From Microbacterium aurum (lineage in GTDB: Bacteria; Actinomycetota; Actinomycetes; Actinomycetales; Microbacteriaceae), in NCBI RefSeq assembly GCF_016907815.1, contig NZ_JAFBCQ010000001.1, positions 2,294,001-2,358,000 of the forward strand: a DNA stretch of 64,000 nucleotides. Reading direction: 5' to 3'. The first letter of the stretch is position 1, and every line of letters begins with the position of its first letter. This document shows positions 1 to 9,200 of the stretch, in pieces. A program made the position numbers and the translations under genes. Below the pieces are notes generated by a model. The model was not told the DNA's origin. It ran no database searches and was given only the letters and a program-made list of their open reading frames with translations.

Positions 1-1
1 G

Positions 2-472
2 TCGGAAATGACGGGGGAGTCCAGCGGCTCGACGAGCTACCACCTCCGCATCCTCGCCCGCGCCCACCTCATCGAAGAGGACACCACCCGCGGCAACGCC
101 CGCGAACGCTGGTGGATGCTGCCGCGGGGACGGGTGCTGGTGGGGAGCGAGGAGACCTCGGCAACCCCCGCGGGGCTCGCCGCCACCCAGTTGGCGCTCA
201 CCGAGCTCTACCGTCAGCGCGGCGAGTGGTTCCTGCGGACCCTCCAGGAGCGGCTGGCGCGCCCGAGCGAGCAGTGGGATGCGCACCTGACGTTCGCCAA
301 CCTGTCCCTCACGGTGCCGCAGTACGAGCAGCTCGCTCAGCGACTGCAGGCGATCATCGACGAGGTCGCCGAGGACACCCGCGACCAGGACGACGAAGAG
401 GCGGTGCGCTACAGCGTCCGCCTCGACATCCTGCCCTCCCAGAATCCTCCGCGCGCGCGAGGTGCCCGCTGA
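2..472 (+). CDS. ArsR-like winged-helix transcriptional regulator, 5' truncated
   Basis: The frame is already open at base 2, so the true start lies before the window. The first visible residues (SGSTSYHLRIL, then GNARERWW) look like the recognition helix and wing of an ArsR-type helix-turn-helix domain. About 110 residues without a recognised domain follow, ending in an Arg-rich tail. It probably binds DNA as a dimer and represses a nearby promoter, but no effector-binding residues can be recognised here. Its TGA overlaps the ATG of the next small gene, so the two are probably translated together. The family is moderately sure; the target is unknown. Confidence 0.7.
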   Translation, partial: SEMTGESSGSTSYHLRILARAHLIEEDTTRGNARERWWMLPRGRVLVGSEETSATPAGLAATQLALTELYRQRGEWFLRTLQERLARPSEQWDAHLTFANLSLTVPQYEQLAQRLQAIIDEVAEDTRDQDDEEAVRYSVRLDILPSQNPPRARGAR

Positions 473-672
473 TGGCCGCCATCGCGACCCCGCCGGTACG
501 CCTGACGCTCGCGGACCGGGTCGCCCTGCGCATTGCGGTGGCGCTGGAGGTCGGGGTCATCGAGCGCATCGAGCGCCGCCGATTCCGTAACGACTGCCGA
601 CGTGCCGACGTCGCGGAGACGGCATGGGACCAGTGCGCGATGCGCGCGCACCTTCTCGGCATCCGCCGCTGA
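472..672 (+). CDS. Small Arg-rich hypothetical protein (66 aa)
   Basis: The ATG at 472 overlaps the TGA of the upstream regulator, a layout typical of translational coupling. The product has 66 residues with a central predicted amphipathic helix (LADRVALRIAVALEVG) followed by an Arg-rich segment (ERIERRRFRNDCRR). No signal peptide or known domain is visible. It is too short and featureless for a functional call; the coupling to a regulator suggests a co-expressed accessory peptide. It could also be a chance open frame, although GC-rich third positions agree with real coding. Confidence 0.55.
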   Translation: MAAIATPPVRLTLADRVALRIAVALEVGVIERIERRRFRNDCRRADVAETAWDQCAMRAHLLGIRR

Positions 673-675
673 GGA

Positions 676-924
676 TCAGCCGAACTCGTCCTCGTCGTCG
701 TGACGGACGACGACCTCGCCCGAGGCGCTCGCTTCCACGATGACGCCGGTGTCGAGTTCGGCGATCGGCCGCCCCTCGAGGAACGTCAGCGTCCACCGCG
801 GGCGCGGCTGACCGAGGTCGTCCCGCGGCATCGCCCGGTCGACGGCCGCGATCTGCGGGCGCAGCACGGCCGGTACCGCCGCAGGCGGCTCGTCACCGCT
901 CGTCCAACGTGTACCGAGCTGCAT
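676..924 (-). CDS. Small acidic hypothetical protein downstream of valS (82 aa)
   Basis: This minus-strand gene starts with ATG one base after the valS stop, so it is almost certainly co-transcribed and coupled with valS. The 82-residue product has a segment with alternating hydrophobic residues (RWTLTFLEGRPIAELDTGVIVEA) and a strongly acidic C-terminus (DDEDEFG). No cysteines, membrane segment or known motif is seen. I do not recognise the family. Position alone would suggest a minor accessory role next to valyl-tRNA synthetase, but nothing in the sequence confirms it. Confidence 0.65.
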   Translation of the reverse strand: MQLGTRWTSGDEPPAAVPAVLRPQIAAVDRAMPRDDLGQPRPRWTLTFLEGRPIAELDTGVIVEASASGEVVVRHDDEDEFG

Positions 925-925
925 G

Positions 926-3505
926 TCAGACCTCCTCGGTGGCGAGTTCGACGGCGTCGACGGCGAGAGCGTCGCCGCCACCGATGAGTTCCAGTTCGGC
1001 GATGCGCCCGACGGCCTTGAGGTCACCCTCGGCCGACCGCAGCGCGGCGATCGTCGCGTCGTCGGCGCGCAGCACGAGGCGGGCGACCGGCGTCTTCTGC
1101 GAGGCCTTCGCCTCGGTCTTCGCGCGACGGATGCCGATGAGCGCGGCGGATGCCGCGGCGAGCACCGCCGGGTCACCCGCGATCTCGAGCGGCTCGGGCC
1201 ACGCGGCGGTGTGGATGGACCCGTCCTCGAACCACGACCACGCCTCCTCCGTCGCGAACGCGAGGACAGGGGCGAGCAGACGCAGCAGGGTCGACAGCGC
1301 AAGGCGCAGCGCGAGCGCGGCGGATGCCTGGCCGGCGTCGGTCTGGTTGTACGCACGCTCCTTGACGAGCTCGAGATAGTCGTCGCAGAACGTCCAGAAG
1401 AACGCCTCGGTCACTTCCAGCGCGCGGGCGTGGTCGTAGGAGTCGAATGCCTTCGTGGCGTCACGGACGACCTGATCGAGGGTCGCGAGCATCGCGGCAT
1501 CCAGCGCATGCGTCACTTCGGCACCCTCGGGCACGGGGAACGACAGTACGAACTTCGCGGCGTTGAGCACCTTGATCGCGAGACGCCGACCGATCTTCAC
1601 CTGCGTCGGGTTCTGCGGATCGAAGGCGGCGTCGGCGCCCAGGCGGCTCGATGCGGACCAGTACCGCACCGCGTCGGTGCCGTGCGCCTCGAGGATGTCG
1701 GCGGGCGTGACGACGTTGCCCTTCGACTTCGACATCTTCTTGCGGTCGGGGTCGACGATGAAGCCGCTGATCGCGGCATCCGTCCACGGCGCGCGGCCGT
1801 CTTCGAGAGCCGAGCGCACCATCGTGGAGAACAGCCACGTGCGGATGATGTCCTGCCCCTGGGGGCGCAGGTCGAACGGCGCGACGAGGTTCCACAGCTC
1901 CTCGTCGCGCTGCCAGCCGCCGGCCAGCTGCGGCGTGAGCGACGACGTCGCCCACGTGTCGAAGATGTCCTTCTCACCCTCGAAGCCGCCCGGGACGCCT
2001 CGCTGGTCCTCGGTGTAGCCCGCGGGCGCATCGGTCGTCGGGTCGACCGGCAGCGTGGTCACGTCGGCGGTGATCACCTCGCCGTCGATGCGCTCTCCGT
2101 TCTCGTCGAGCGGGTACCAGACCGGAATCGGCACGCCGAAGAAGCGCTGGCGCGAGATGAGCCAGTCGCCCGTCAGGCCGTTCGTCCAGTTCTCGTAGCG
2201 CACGCGCATGAAGTCGGGGTGCCAGTCCATGCCGCGCCCGAGCGCGATGAGCTGGTCGCGCAGGGCCTCGTCGCGGGCGCCGTTGCGCAGGTACCACTGC
2301 CGCGTCGAGACGATCTCAAGGGCCCGGTCGCCTTTCTCGTAGAACTTCACCGGGTGGCTGAACGGCTTCGACACCTCGAGCAGCTCACCAGAGGCGTCGA
2401 GGAGCTCGACCATCTTCTTCTTCGCGCTGAACACCGTGAGGCCCGCGATCTCGGCGTAGGCGCCCTTCGCGGCATCCGTGGTCAGCGCCTCGGGCGGGTC
2501 GGGCAGGATGCGTCCGTCCTGGCCGAGAATCGTGCGGTTGGGGAGGTCGAGCTCGCGCCACCAGATGATGTCGGTCACGTCGCCGAACGTGCAGATCATC
2601 GCGATGCCCGAACCCTTGTCCTGCTGCGCGAGGTGATGCGCGAGCACGGGCACCTCCACGTCGAAGATCGGGGTGCGCACAGTCGTGCCGAAGTAGGGCT
2701 GGTAGCGCTCGTCGTCGGGGTTCGCGACGAGCGCGACGCACGCCGCGAGCAGCTCGGGCCGCGTCGTCTCGATGTGGATGTCACCCGATCCGTCGGTCTT
2801 GTGGAACGCGATGCGGTGGTAGCTGGCCTGCTGCTCGCGGTCCTCGAGCTCGGCCTGCGCGATCGCCGAGCGGAAGTCGATGTCCCAGAGGGTCGGCGCC
2901 ATCGACTGGTACGCCTCGCCGCGCTCGAGGTTGCGGAGGAACGCGAGCTGGCTCGTGCGGATGGTCTCGTCGGAGATGGTGCGGTAGGTCTGCGTCCAGT
3001 CGACCGAGAGGCCGAGCTGACGGAACACCGCCTCGAAGGCCTTCTCGTCCTCGAGCGTCAGCTCTTCGCACAGCTCGATGAAGTTGCGGCGGCTGATCGG
3101 CACCTGATCGGCGGGCTTGAGGCTCTTCGCGTCGCCGTGGAACGGCGGGGTGAAGTCGGGGTCGTACGGCAGCGAGGTGTCGCAGCGCACGCCGTAGAAG
3201 TTCTGCACGCGCCGCTCGGTCGGCAGGCCGTTGTCGTCCCAGCCCATCGGGTAGAACACGCTCTTGCCGCGCATGCGCTCGAACCGCGCCTTGACGTCGG
3301 TGTGGGTGTAGCTGAAGACGTGGCCGATGTGGAGGCTCCCCGACGCGGTCGGCGGGGGAGTGTCGACGGAGAAGACCCCCGCACGACCCTTCGCCGTGGC
3401 GGCGTCGCGGTCGAACAGGTACGTTCCGGCCGCGCTCCACGCGGCATCCCACTTCTGCTCGAGGCCTTCCAGCGCGGGCTTGTCCGGAATCTGCGCGTTC
3501 GACAT
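926..3505 (-). CDS. valS: Valyl-tRNA synthetase
   Basis: This class I synthetase charges tRNA-Val with valine in the cytoplasm. The 859-residue product carries HIGH at residues 59-62 and KMSKS at 590-594, with the ValRS-like stretch MGWDDNGLPTERRVQNFYG after the first signature. A CP1 editing domain lies between the signatures, and an anticodon-binding region and C-terminal tail follow. I chose the ATG at 3505 because a GGAG Shine-Dalgarno lies just upstream (CTCGAGGAGATCCCG) and the family starts here; the open frame runs further upstream with low-quality sequence. A TAGAAT -10 lies at 3570-3575. The 82-aa gene follows after one base. Confidence 0.96.
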   Translation of the reverse strand: MSNAQIPDKPALEGLEQKWDAAWSAAGTYLFDRDAATAKGRAGVFSVDTPPPTASGSLHIGHVFSYTHTDVKARFERMRGKSVFYPMGWDDNGLPTERRVQNFYGVRCDTSLPYDPDFTPPFHGDAKSLKPADQVPISRRNFIELCEELTLEDEKAFEAVFRQLGLSVDWTQTYRTISDETIRTSQLAFLRNLERGEAYQSMAPTLWDIDFRSAIAQAELEDREQQASYHRIAFHKTDGSGDIHIETTRPELLAACVALVANPDDERYQPYFGTTVRTPIFDVEVPVLAHHLAQQDKGSGIAMICTFGDVTDIIWWRELDLPNRTILGQDGRILPDPPEALTTDAAKGAYAEIAGLTVFSAKKKMVELLDASGELLEVSKPFSHPVKFYEKGDRALEIVSTRQWYLRNGARDEALRDQLIALGRGMDWHPDFMRVRYENWTNGLTGDWLISRQRFFGVPIPVWYPLDENGERIDGEVITADVTTLPVDPTTDAPAGYTEDQRGVPGGFEGEKDIFDTWATSSLTPQLAGGWQRDEELWNLVAPFDLRPQGQDIIRTWLFSTMVRSALEDGRAPWTDAAISGFIVDPDRKKMSKSKGNVVTPADILEAHGTDAVRYWSASSRLGADAAFDPQNPTQVKIGRRLAIKVLNAAKFVLSFPVPEGAEVTHALDAAMLATLDQVVRDATKAFDSYDHARALEVTEAFFWTFCDDYLELVKERAYNQTDAGQASAALALRLALSTLLRLLAPVLAFATEEAWSWFEDGSIHTAAWPEPLEIAGDPAVLAAASAALIGIRRAKTEAKASQKTPVARLVLRADDATIAALRSAEGDLKAVGRIAELELIGGGDALAVDAVELATEEV

Positions 3506-3569
3506 CGGGATCTCCTCGAGCGGTATGTGCGGCACTGTGTGAGCGTGCCTGAGTGTGGGTTGTGGGCTC

Positions 3570-3575
3570 ATTCTA
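3570..3575 (-). promoter_or_regulatory. valS promoter -10 element (TAGAAT)
   Basis: On the minus strand the hexamer TAGAAT fits TANNNT and would start transcription near 3563, giving an approximately 58-nt leader that includes the valS Shine-Dalgarno. No good -35 is seen. Confidence 0.5.
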
Positions 3576-3633
3576 CCGGGGAGCGCCGCCGCAGGCACCC
3601 GGGGGCGCTGCCCGAGTCGGATGCGGCGCAGCG

Positions 3634-3715
3634 CGGATGCCGCGGAGATGGCGGATGCCGAGGAGCAGACGCCGGCATCCGCTCCTCGGTATCGGGTTTT
3701 CTCCTCGGAATCCGC
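3634..3715. repeat. 82-bp direct repeat, copy 1 (REP-like, contains an inverted repeat)
   Basis: This copy aligns without gaps to 4718-4799 with 8 mismatches in 82 bases (about 90 percent identity). Inside it, CCGAGGAGC (3657-3665) and GCTCCTCGG (3681-3689) can form a 9-bp stem. The nested GGATGCC and GGCATCC pair can also form, and a third CTCCTCGG follows. It sits between valS and the DUF559 gene in an otherwise empty stretch (3506-3816) that otherwise holds only the valS promoter and the weak CAGGCT motif before 3817. Confidence 0.8.
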
Positions 3716-3816
3716 GCCGACCATCGCCTCCTCCACAGGACGCCTTCGTGCCGAATTGTCCACGGATGCCGGGGCCGGCGCCCTACGGCGGCGCCCCGAG
3801 TCCCAGGCTGGCACGC

Positions 3817-4668
3817 ATGACAGTTGCGGAATCGGTGCGGCGCGCGGGCGGGATCGTGCGCCTGCGCACCCTGCGTCATGACGGCTGGAGCGAGCGGGCC
3901 GTGCGGCGCGCCGTCGATGCCCGGGAGCTGGTGCGGCCACGGAAGGGCTGGGTGGCGCTCCCCGGCGCCGATCCGCTGCTGCTGTCGGCCACACGCGCGG
4001 GGGTGGTCATCTCGTGCGTGACACGCGCCCAACGGATGGGCCTGTGGGTGCTGGACGCGCCGGACCGGCCGCACGTGGCCGCGCCGCCGTGCTCGAGCAC
4101 TGTCCACATCGGCACCGACGCGGCGACGGGCGAGCCGAAGGCGGTCGTGCACTGGGCGCAGCCGATCGTGCCGCGGCATCCTGACGCGTTGGAAGACGCC
4201 ATCGAGAACGTGCTCGCCCTCGTCGCCGGATGTCTCCCGTACGAGGAGGCGCTCGCGGTCTGGGAGTCGGCGCTCGACAAGCGCCTGGTCACCCTGCCGG
4301 AGTTGCGGCGCCTGCCCTTCCGCGGTCGCGCGCAGGAGATCCTGGAGCAGGCATCGCCGTACTCCGGCTCGGGGCTCGAGTCGTTCATCCCGCCCCGACT
4401 GGCGTGGTTGCGGGTGCCGATCACACCGCAGGTGTGGCTGGCGGGGCACCGGGTCGACTTTCTCATCGGCGACCGACTCGTCCTGCAGATCGACGGCGGC
4501 ACCCACGTGGGTGCACAGCGCGACAGCGACATCCGCCACGACGCGCAGCTCATGCTCCTCGGCTATCACGTCATCCGGGTCGGCTACGACCAGGTCGTGC
4601 ACCGCTGGCACGAGGTGCAGGCGCTCGTGCAGCGCGCGATCGCGCAGGGCCTTCACCTCGCCCGCTGA
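3817..4668 (+). CDS. AbiEi-like N-terminal domain fused to DUF559 (Vsr-like) nuclease domain
   Basis: The 283-residue protein begins with a winged-helix-like region (GGIVRLRTLRHDGWSERAVRRA, up to residue 50) resembling the N-terminus of AbiEi-type antitoxins. The C-terminal 80 residues look like the DUF559/Vsr endonuclease fold: VDFLIGDRLVLQIDGG supplies the acidic metal-binding positions, followed by ADSDIR-like and LLGYHVIRVGYDQVV strands. A nicking or repair-type nuclease role is possible but unproven. I chose ATG 3817 because the family begins near here; upstream codons cross repeat DNA. A weak CAGGCT -10 lies at 3803-3808. Two 82-bp repeats bracket the gene, suggesting acquisition or mobility. 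Confidence 0.8.
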   Translation: MTVAESVRRAGGIVRLRTLRHDGWSERAVRRAVDARELVRPRKGWVALPGADPLLLSATRAGVVISCVTRAQRMGLWVLDAPDRPHVAAPPCSSTVHIGTDAATGEPKAVVHWAQPIVPRHPDALEDAIENVLALVAGCLPYEEALAVWESALDKRLVTLPELRRLPFRGRAQEILEQASPYSGSGLESFIPPRLAWLRVPITPQVWLAGHRVDFLIGDRLVLQIDGGTHVGAQRDSDIRHDAQLMLLGYHVIRVGYDQVVHRWHEVQALVQRAIAQGLHLAR

Positions 4669-4717
4669 CCCGCTGACCCACTGCGCCAGCCCGGGCCCTT
4701 CACGCCCGTTCCGGCGG

Positions 4718-4799
4718 CGGATGCCGCGGAGATGGCGGATGCCGAGGAGCGAACCCCGGCATCCGCTCCTCGGAACCCGACTTTCTCCTCGGAATCCGC
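4718..4799. repeat. 82-bp direct repeat, copy 2
   Basis: Second copy of the element at 3634-3715, in the same orientation and ungapped with 8 mismatches. The CCGAGGAGC/GCTCCTCGG stem is conserved, and differences cluster in the loop and in the spacer before the third CTCCTCGG. It lies between the DUF559 gene and the 3' end of the acetyltransferase gene and could also serve as a terminator hairpin. Confidence 0.8.
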
Positions 4800-4817
4800 C
4801 CCGGCCGGCGCAGATGC

Positions 4818-5363
4818 CTATGCCGTCCGCTCCGGCGCGCGGCGCTCCCATGCAGCGCGGGACACTGCGAACGCGAGGTGCGGCATGTCGACGCCGCGGT
4901 AGTGCGTCGTGAAGGTGCGGCGGACGGTCATGCCGAGTCGGATGGCGACGTTCATGGAGGCCACGTTGGTCGAGCGCACCTTGGCGTACAGGTCGTCGAG
5001 CGGCAGCGCGCCGAACGCCCAGTCGCGGCACGCGGCGGCGGCCTCGAGCGCATAGCCCCGGTGCCAGTGCGCACGCTGGAACAGGTACCCGACCTCGGTC
5101 ACCTCGTCGTCGTCGATGCGCTGCAGCGTGATGCCGCACTGGCCGATCATCTCGCCGCTCGCGCGCAGCACCACCGCCCACAGCCCGAAGCCATCGCGCG
5201 CGTATCGCTCGCGCTGCCGATGCAGCCACTCCTCGACCTCACCCGCGCTGAACGCGCCCTCGTAGGCGACCATGGCGACGGGATCGGTGAGAATCGCCGC
5301 CAGGGCAGGCATGTCGGCCTCGCTCATCTCACGCAGATCGAGCCGCGCGGTCGCGATCGTCAC
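4818..5363 (-). CDS. GNAT family N-acetyltransferase (RimJ/RimL type)
   Basis: The 181-residue product matches the Acetyltransf_3 group: an N-terminal TARLDLREM strand, a central EVGYLFQRAHWHRGYALEAA region that forms the acetyl-CoA-binding turn, and a C-terminal N-x-ASMNVAIRLGM segment typical of RimJ/RimL-like enzymes. It would transfer an acetyl group from acetyl-CoA to an amine; the substrate is unknown. The GTG at 5363 is chosen because it overlaps the upstream gene's TGA as GTGA and begins the conserved TARLDLR strand. It is the second gene of a two-gene operon with the pentapeptide-repeat protein. Confidence 0.88.
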   Translation of the reverse strand: MTIATARLDLREMSEADMPALAAILTDPVAMVAYEGAFSAGEVEEWLHRQRERYARDGFGLWAVVLRASGEMIGQCGITLQRIDDDEVTEVGYLFQRAHWHRGYALEAAAACRDWAFGALPLDDLYAKVRSTNVASMNVAIRLGMTVRRTFTTHYRGVDMPHLAFAVSRAAWERRAPERTA

Positions 5364-6019
5364 GGGGCGATCCGGATGCCGAGGGCGTGCGCGAACGACG
5401 CCGCGTGCAGCTCGCTCTGCCGCGGAGACAGCCACGCACCCGCGAGACCCCGCGGATCGGTGAAGGACAGCGCCTCCAGCCCGGTGAGGTCGACATCCGT
5501 CGACCGGAGCCCCCGCGTGTCGACCTCGTCGGCACGCGCGTCGTCGAACCGCACCCGCGTCAGCCGCGCCTCGGGCACGTCGAGGGTTCCGATCTCGCAC
5601 CCCACGAAGCGGACGTCGCCGAGTGACGCGGACGGCAGCGAGAGGTAGTCGATGCGCACGCCGCGAAGGGTCACGCCGTCCCACTCGGCACGCAACGCGT
5701 CGAGGCTCCCGAGCCGGCCGCCCTCGACGACGACATTGCGCCACGTGCCGTCGCGGGCGACGAGTTCCACCGCGCGCAGATCTGTCACCACGACGTCGGT
5801 CAGTGTGGCCCCCGTGAGGTCGAGCCGGCCGACGGATGCCGCGGCCAGCCGCGACTCGGCGATGCGTCCGTGTGCGGCATCCGTGTCACCGGCGTCCAGC
5901 GTGACCTGCGCCTCGACGACGTCGGCGCGCGGCACGAGACCGGTGTGCTCCTCCAGGCGCGGCGGGAGGTCGGGCGTGTGATCGCGCGGCGGCGTGGGGG
6001 CGGTGGTGCGGCGATCCAT
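5360..6019 (-). CDS. Pentapeptide-repeat protein
   Basis: The 219-residue protein has degenerate A(D/N)LXX-like pentads between about residues 60 and 190 ([44 protein letters not shown]). These predict a right-handed quadrilateral beta-helix. Some such proteins mimic DNA and protect gyrase, but most have no known function. The ATG at 6019 is supported by a TACGCT -10 seven bases upstream, which implies leaderless translation. The gene diverges from ileS, and its promoter adjoins the ileS promoter. It is followed by the coupled acetyltransferase. Confidence 0.8.
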   Translation of the reverse strand: MDRRTTAPTPPRDHTPDLPPRLEEHTGLVPRADVVEAQVTLDAGDTDAAHGRIAESRLAAASVGRLDLTGATLTDVVVTDLRAVELVARDGTWRNVVVEGGRLGSLDALRAEWDGVTLRGVRIDYLSLPSASLGDVRFVGCEIGTLDVPEARLTRVRFDDARADEVDTRGLRSTDVDLTGLEALSFTDPRGLAGAWLSPRQSELHAASFAHALGIRIAP

Positions 6020-6032
6020 GTGCTTCAGCGTA
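6017..6032 (-). promoter_or_regulatory. Leaderless promoter of the pentapeptide-repeat gene
   Basis: TACGCT (6027-6032, minus strand) is followed after 7 nt by the ATG, so transcription should start at or next to the start codon. No Shine-Dalgarno is present. Confidence 0.5.
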
Positions 6033-6040
6033 GGCCCGCG

Positions 6041-6046
6041 TATGAT
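6041..6046 (+). promoter_or_regulatory. ileS promoter -10 element (TATGAT)
   Basis: TATGAT is close to the consensus TATAAT and lies just before the T-box RNA, predicting a start near 6053. The -35 region is not recognisable. Confidence 0.6.
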
Positions 6047-6052
6047 GGACGC

Positions 6053-6275
6053 ATCGGCATCGATCCGGCCATCACCGGGGAGCTCGCGGAAGAACAGCAC
6101 GACCCCGGCACGCACGGGGCGGCGCTCACTAGAACCGCGCGGGGCAGGCCCGTCACAGCCGCAGAGTGAGTGGCCCGAGGTCTCCGACCGACGGCAAGCG
6201 GGGTGGTACCGCGGTCGCACGGCGATCGTCCTCGCAGGAAGCGCTGCAAGACGCACGAGCACCTGCTGGAGTGAC
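6053..6275 (+). promoter_or_regulatory. T-box leader controlling ileS
   Basis: The leader has the T-box hallmark GGGTGGTACCGCGG at 6201-6214, whose bulge pairs with the uncharged tRNA acceptor end. Near the 5' end is a short stem I region with an ATC (isoleucine) triplet at 6071-6073 followed by ACCGGGGAGC. Actinobacterial ileS leaders of this kind have an ultrashort stem I and act on translation. Consistent with that, no terminator hairpin with a U-run is seen, and the region before the start (CTGCTGGAGTGAC) carries the Shine-Dalgarno. Uncharged tRNA-Ile should free the Shine-Dalgarno and raise IleRS synthesis. Exact stem boundaries were not folded. Confidence 0.92.
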
Positions 6276-9200
6276 ATGACCTATCCCCGCCCTTCGATAA
6301 GCTCCTTCGGGGCTGCCGCCGACGCCGCACTCGTGCCGAGCCCGCGGTTCCCCGACATCGAGCGCGACGTGCTCGACTTCTGGGCCCGCGACGACACCTT
6401 CCGCGCGTCGATCGCCCAGCGCGAGGGCGCCGAGGAATGGGTCTTCTACGACGGCCCGCCCTTCGCCAACGGCCTGCCGCACTACGGGCATCTGCTCACC
6501 GGCTACGCGAAGGACCTCTTCCCGCGGTTCCAGACCATGCGCGGCAAGAAAGTCGACCGCGTGTTCGGCTGGGACACCCACGGCCTGCCCGCGGAGCTCG
6601 AGGCCATGAAGCAGCTGGGCATCACCGAGAAGAGCGAGATCGAGGCGATGGGGCTCGCGGCGTTCAACGCCAAAGCCCGGGAGTCGGTGCTCGAGTACAC
6701 CCAGCAGTGGCAGGACTACGTCACCCGCCAGGCCCGCTGGGTCGACTTCGAGCGCGGGTACAAGACCCTCGATGTCGGCTTCATGGAGTCGGTCCTCTGG
6801 GCGTTCAAGGAGCTGTGGGACAAGGGGCTCGCCTACGAGGGCTACCGCGTCCTGCCGTACTGCTGGCGCGACGAGACCCCGCTGTCCAACCACGAGCTGC
6901 GCATGGACGACGACGTCTACAAGATGCGCCAGGATCCGTCGGTCACCGTCACCTTCCCCCTCGTCGGCGCGAAGGCCGAGGCCCTCGGGCTCACCGGCGT
7001 GCGTGCGCTCGCCTGGACGACGACCCCCTGGACGCTTCCGACGAACCTCGCCCTCGCGGTGGGTCCCGACATCACCTACGTCGTCGTCCCGGGCGGTCCC
7101 CGTGGCGCGGCGGATGTTCTGCAGGATGCCGAGGAGGCCACCGCCCACCGGTACCTGCTCGCCGCCGAGCTGCTCGCCGGCTACGCGAAGGACCTCGGCT
7201 ACGAGAACCCCGCCGACGCCGCTGACGCCGTCGAGCGCACGATCTCGGGCGCCGAGCTGGCCGACGTGCAGTACGACCGGCTCTTCGACTACTACGCGGA
7301 TGCCGAGGTGTGGGGCACCGGTCGCGCGTGGCGCATCCTCGTCGATGACTACGTCACGACGACCGACGGCACCGGCATCGTCCATCAGGCCCCGGCCTAC
7401 GGTGAGGACGACCAGCGCGTGACCGAGGCCGCCGGCATCCCCCTCATCATGAGCCTCGACGACGGCGGAAAGTTCCTGCCGCAGGTCACCGACGTCGCCG
7501 GTCAGCTGTGGATGGACGCCAACCGCCCGCTCATCCGACTGCTCAAGGCCGAGGGGCGCCTGTTGCGCGAGGCCTCCTACGAGCACTCCTACCCGCACTG
7601 CTGGCGCTGCCGGAACCCCCTCATCTACAAGGCCGTCTCGAGCTGGTTCGTGCGGGTGACGGCGATCAAGGACCGCCTCGTCGAGCTGAACGAGCAGATC
7701 ACCTGGGCGCCCGAGAACGTCAAGCACGGCCAGTTCGGCAAGTGGCTGGAAGGTGCGCGCGACTGGTCGATCAGCCGCAACCGGTTCTGGGGGTCGCCGA
7801 TCCCGGTGTGGCGCAGCGACGATCCGGAGCACCCGCGCATCGATGTCTACGGCTCGCTGGCCGACCTCGAACGCGACTTCGGGCGCCTGCCGCGCAACGA
7901 GTCCGGCGAGGTCGACCTGCACCGTCCGTACATCGATGAACTGACACGGCCGAACCCCGACGACCCGTCGGGACGGTCCACCATGCGTCGCATCGAGGAC
8001 GTCTTCGACGTCTGGTTCGACTCCGGGTCGATGCCGTACGCGCAGGTGCACTACCCGTTCGAGAACCGGGAGTGGTTCGACGAGCACGCGCCGGCGGACT
8101 TCATCGTCGAGTACATCGGTCAGACCCGCGGCTGGTTCTACGTCATGCACGTCCTCTCCGGTGCGCTGTTCGACCGTCCCGCCTTCACCGGGGTCGCCTG
8201 CCACGGCATCGTGCTCGGCAGCGACGGCCAGAAGATGAGCAAATCGCTGCGGAACTATCCCGACGTGAGCGAGGTGTTCGACCGCGACGGCTCCGACGCG
8301 ATGCGCTGGTTCCTCATGGCGTCGTCGGTGCTCCGCGGCGGCAACCTCATCGTGACGGAGGAGGGCATCCGCGCGGGCGTGCGGGAGTTCCTGCTGCCGC
8401 TGTGGAACGCGTGGTACTTCTTCGCCACCTATGCGAACGCGGCGTCCGCCGGCGACGCGGCCGCGCCCGGCACCGGCTACACCGCGCGCTGGCGCACCGA
8501 TTCGACGAACGTCCTCGACCGCTACATCCTCGCTCTGACGGGCGACCTCGTCCGTGACGTCGCCGCCGAGCTCGAGGTGCTCGACTCGACGACCGCCGCC
8601 GCGAAGCTCCGCGACTTCGCCGAGGCTCTGACCAACTGGTACATCCGCCGCTCCCGCGATCGGTTCTGGGTCGGCGTCGTCCCCGGCGACGAGAGCACCA
8701 CCGAGGCCTTCGACACCCTGTACACGGTGCTCGAGACGCTCACGCGCGTCGCTGCGCCGCTGCTGCCGCTGGTCACCGAGCGCGTCTGGCAGGGCCTGAC
8801 CGGCGGGCGCAGCGTGCACCTGGAGGACTGGCCGGATGCCGACGCGTTCCCCGCGGCGGCCGATATCCGCGCCGCGATGGACACCGTCCGCGAGGTCTCG
8901 AGTGTCGCGAACGCCCTCCGCAAGAAGGAGGGCAAGCGCGTGCGCCTGCCGCTGCCGGCGCTCACCGTCGCCGTGACCGACGCCGCCGCGCTCTCGCAGT
9001 TCGAGGACATCGTGCGCGACGAGCTCAACGTCAAGTCGGTGCAGGTCATCGAGCTGACGGAGGGGCTTGCCGAGCAGTACGGCATCAGCCAGCGCCTCGC
9101 GGTCAACGCCCGCGCGGCCGGGCCGCGGCTGGGCAAGCAGGTGCAGCACGTCATCGCGGGCGCCAAAGCGGGCGTGTGGTCGGTCGTGGACGGCGTCGTG

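Noticed and set aside
3553..3816. Longer N-terminus of the DUF559 protein starting at 3553
   Set aside because: It translates the repeat element and the valS promoter region and adds a Pro/Arg-rich stretch unlike the family; ATG 3817 fits better.
923..3820. Long plus-strand open frame (965 aa) opposite valS
   Set aside because: High GC leaves long antisense frames; the translation is Arg/Val/Glu-rich without domains, while the minus strand gives a clear ValRS.
6290..6320. CCCTTCGATAAGCTCCTTCGGGG at the ileS start considered as an intergenic repeat inserted in the gene
   Set aside because: It reads in frame as a short N-terminal extension and could be chance; only a genome repeat search could decide.
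6153..9149. 998-aa minus-strand frame opposite ileS
   Set aside because: Antisense shadow of the IleRS gene with low-complexity composition and no motif.
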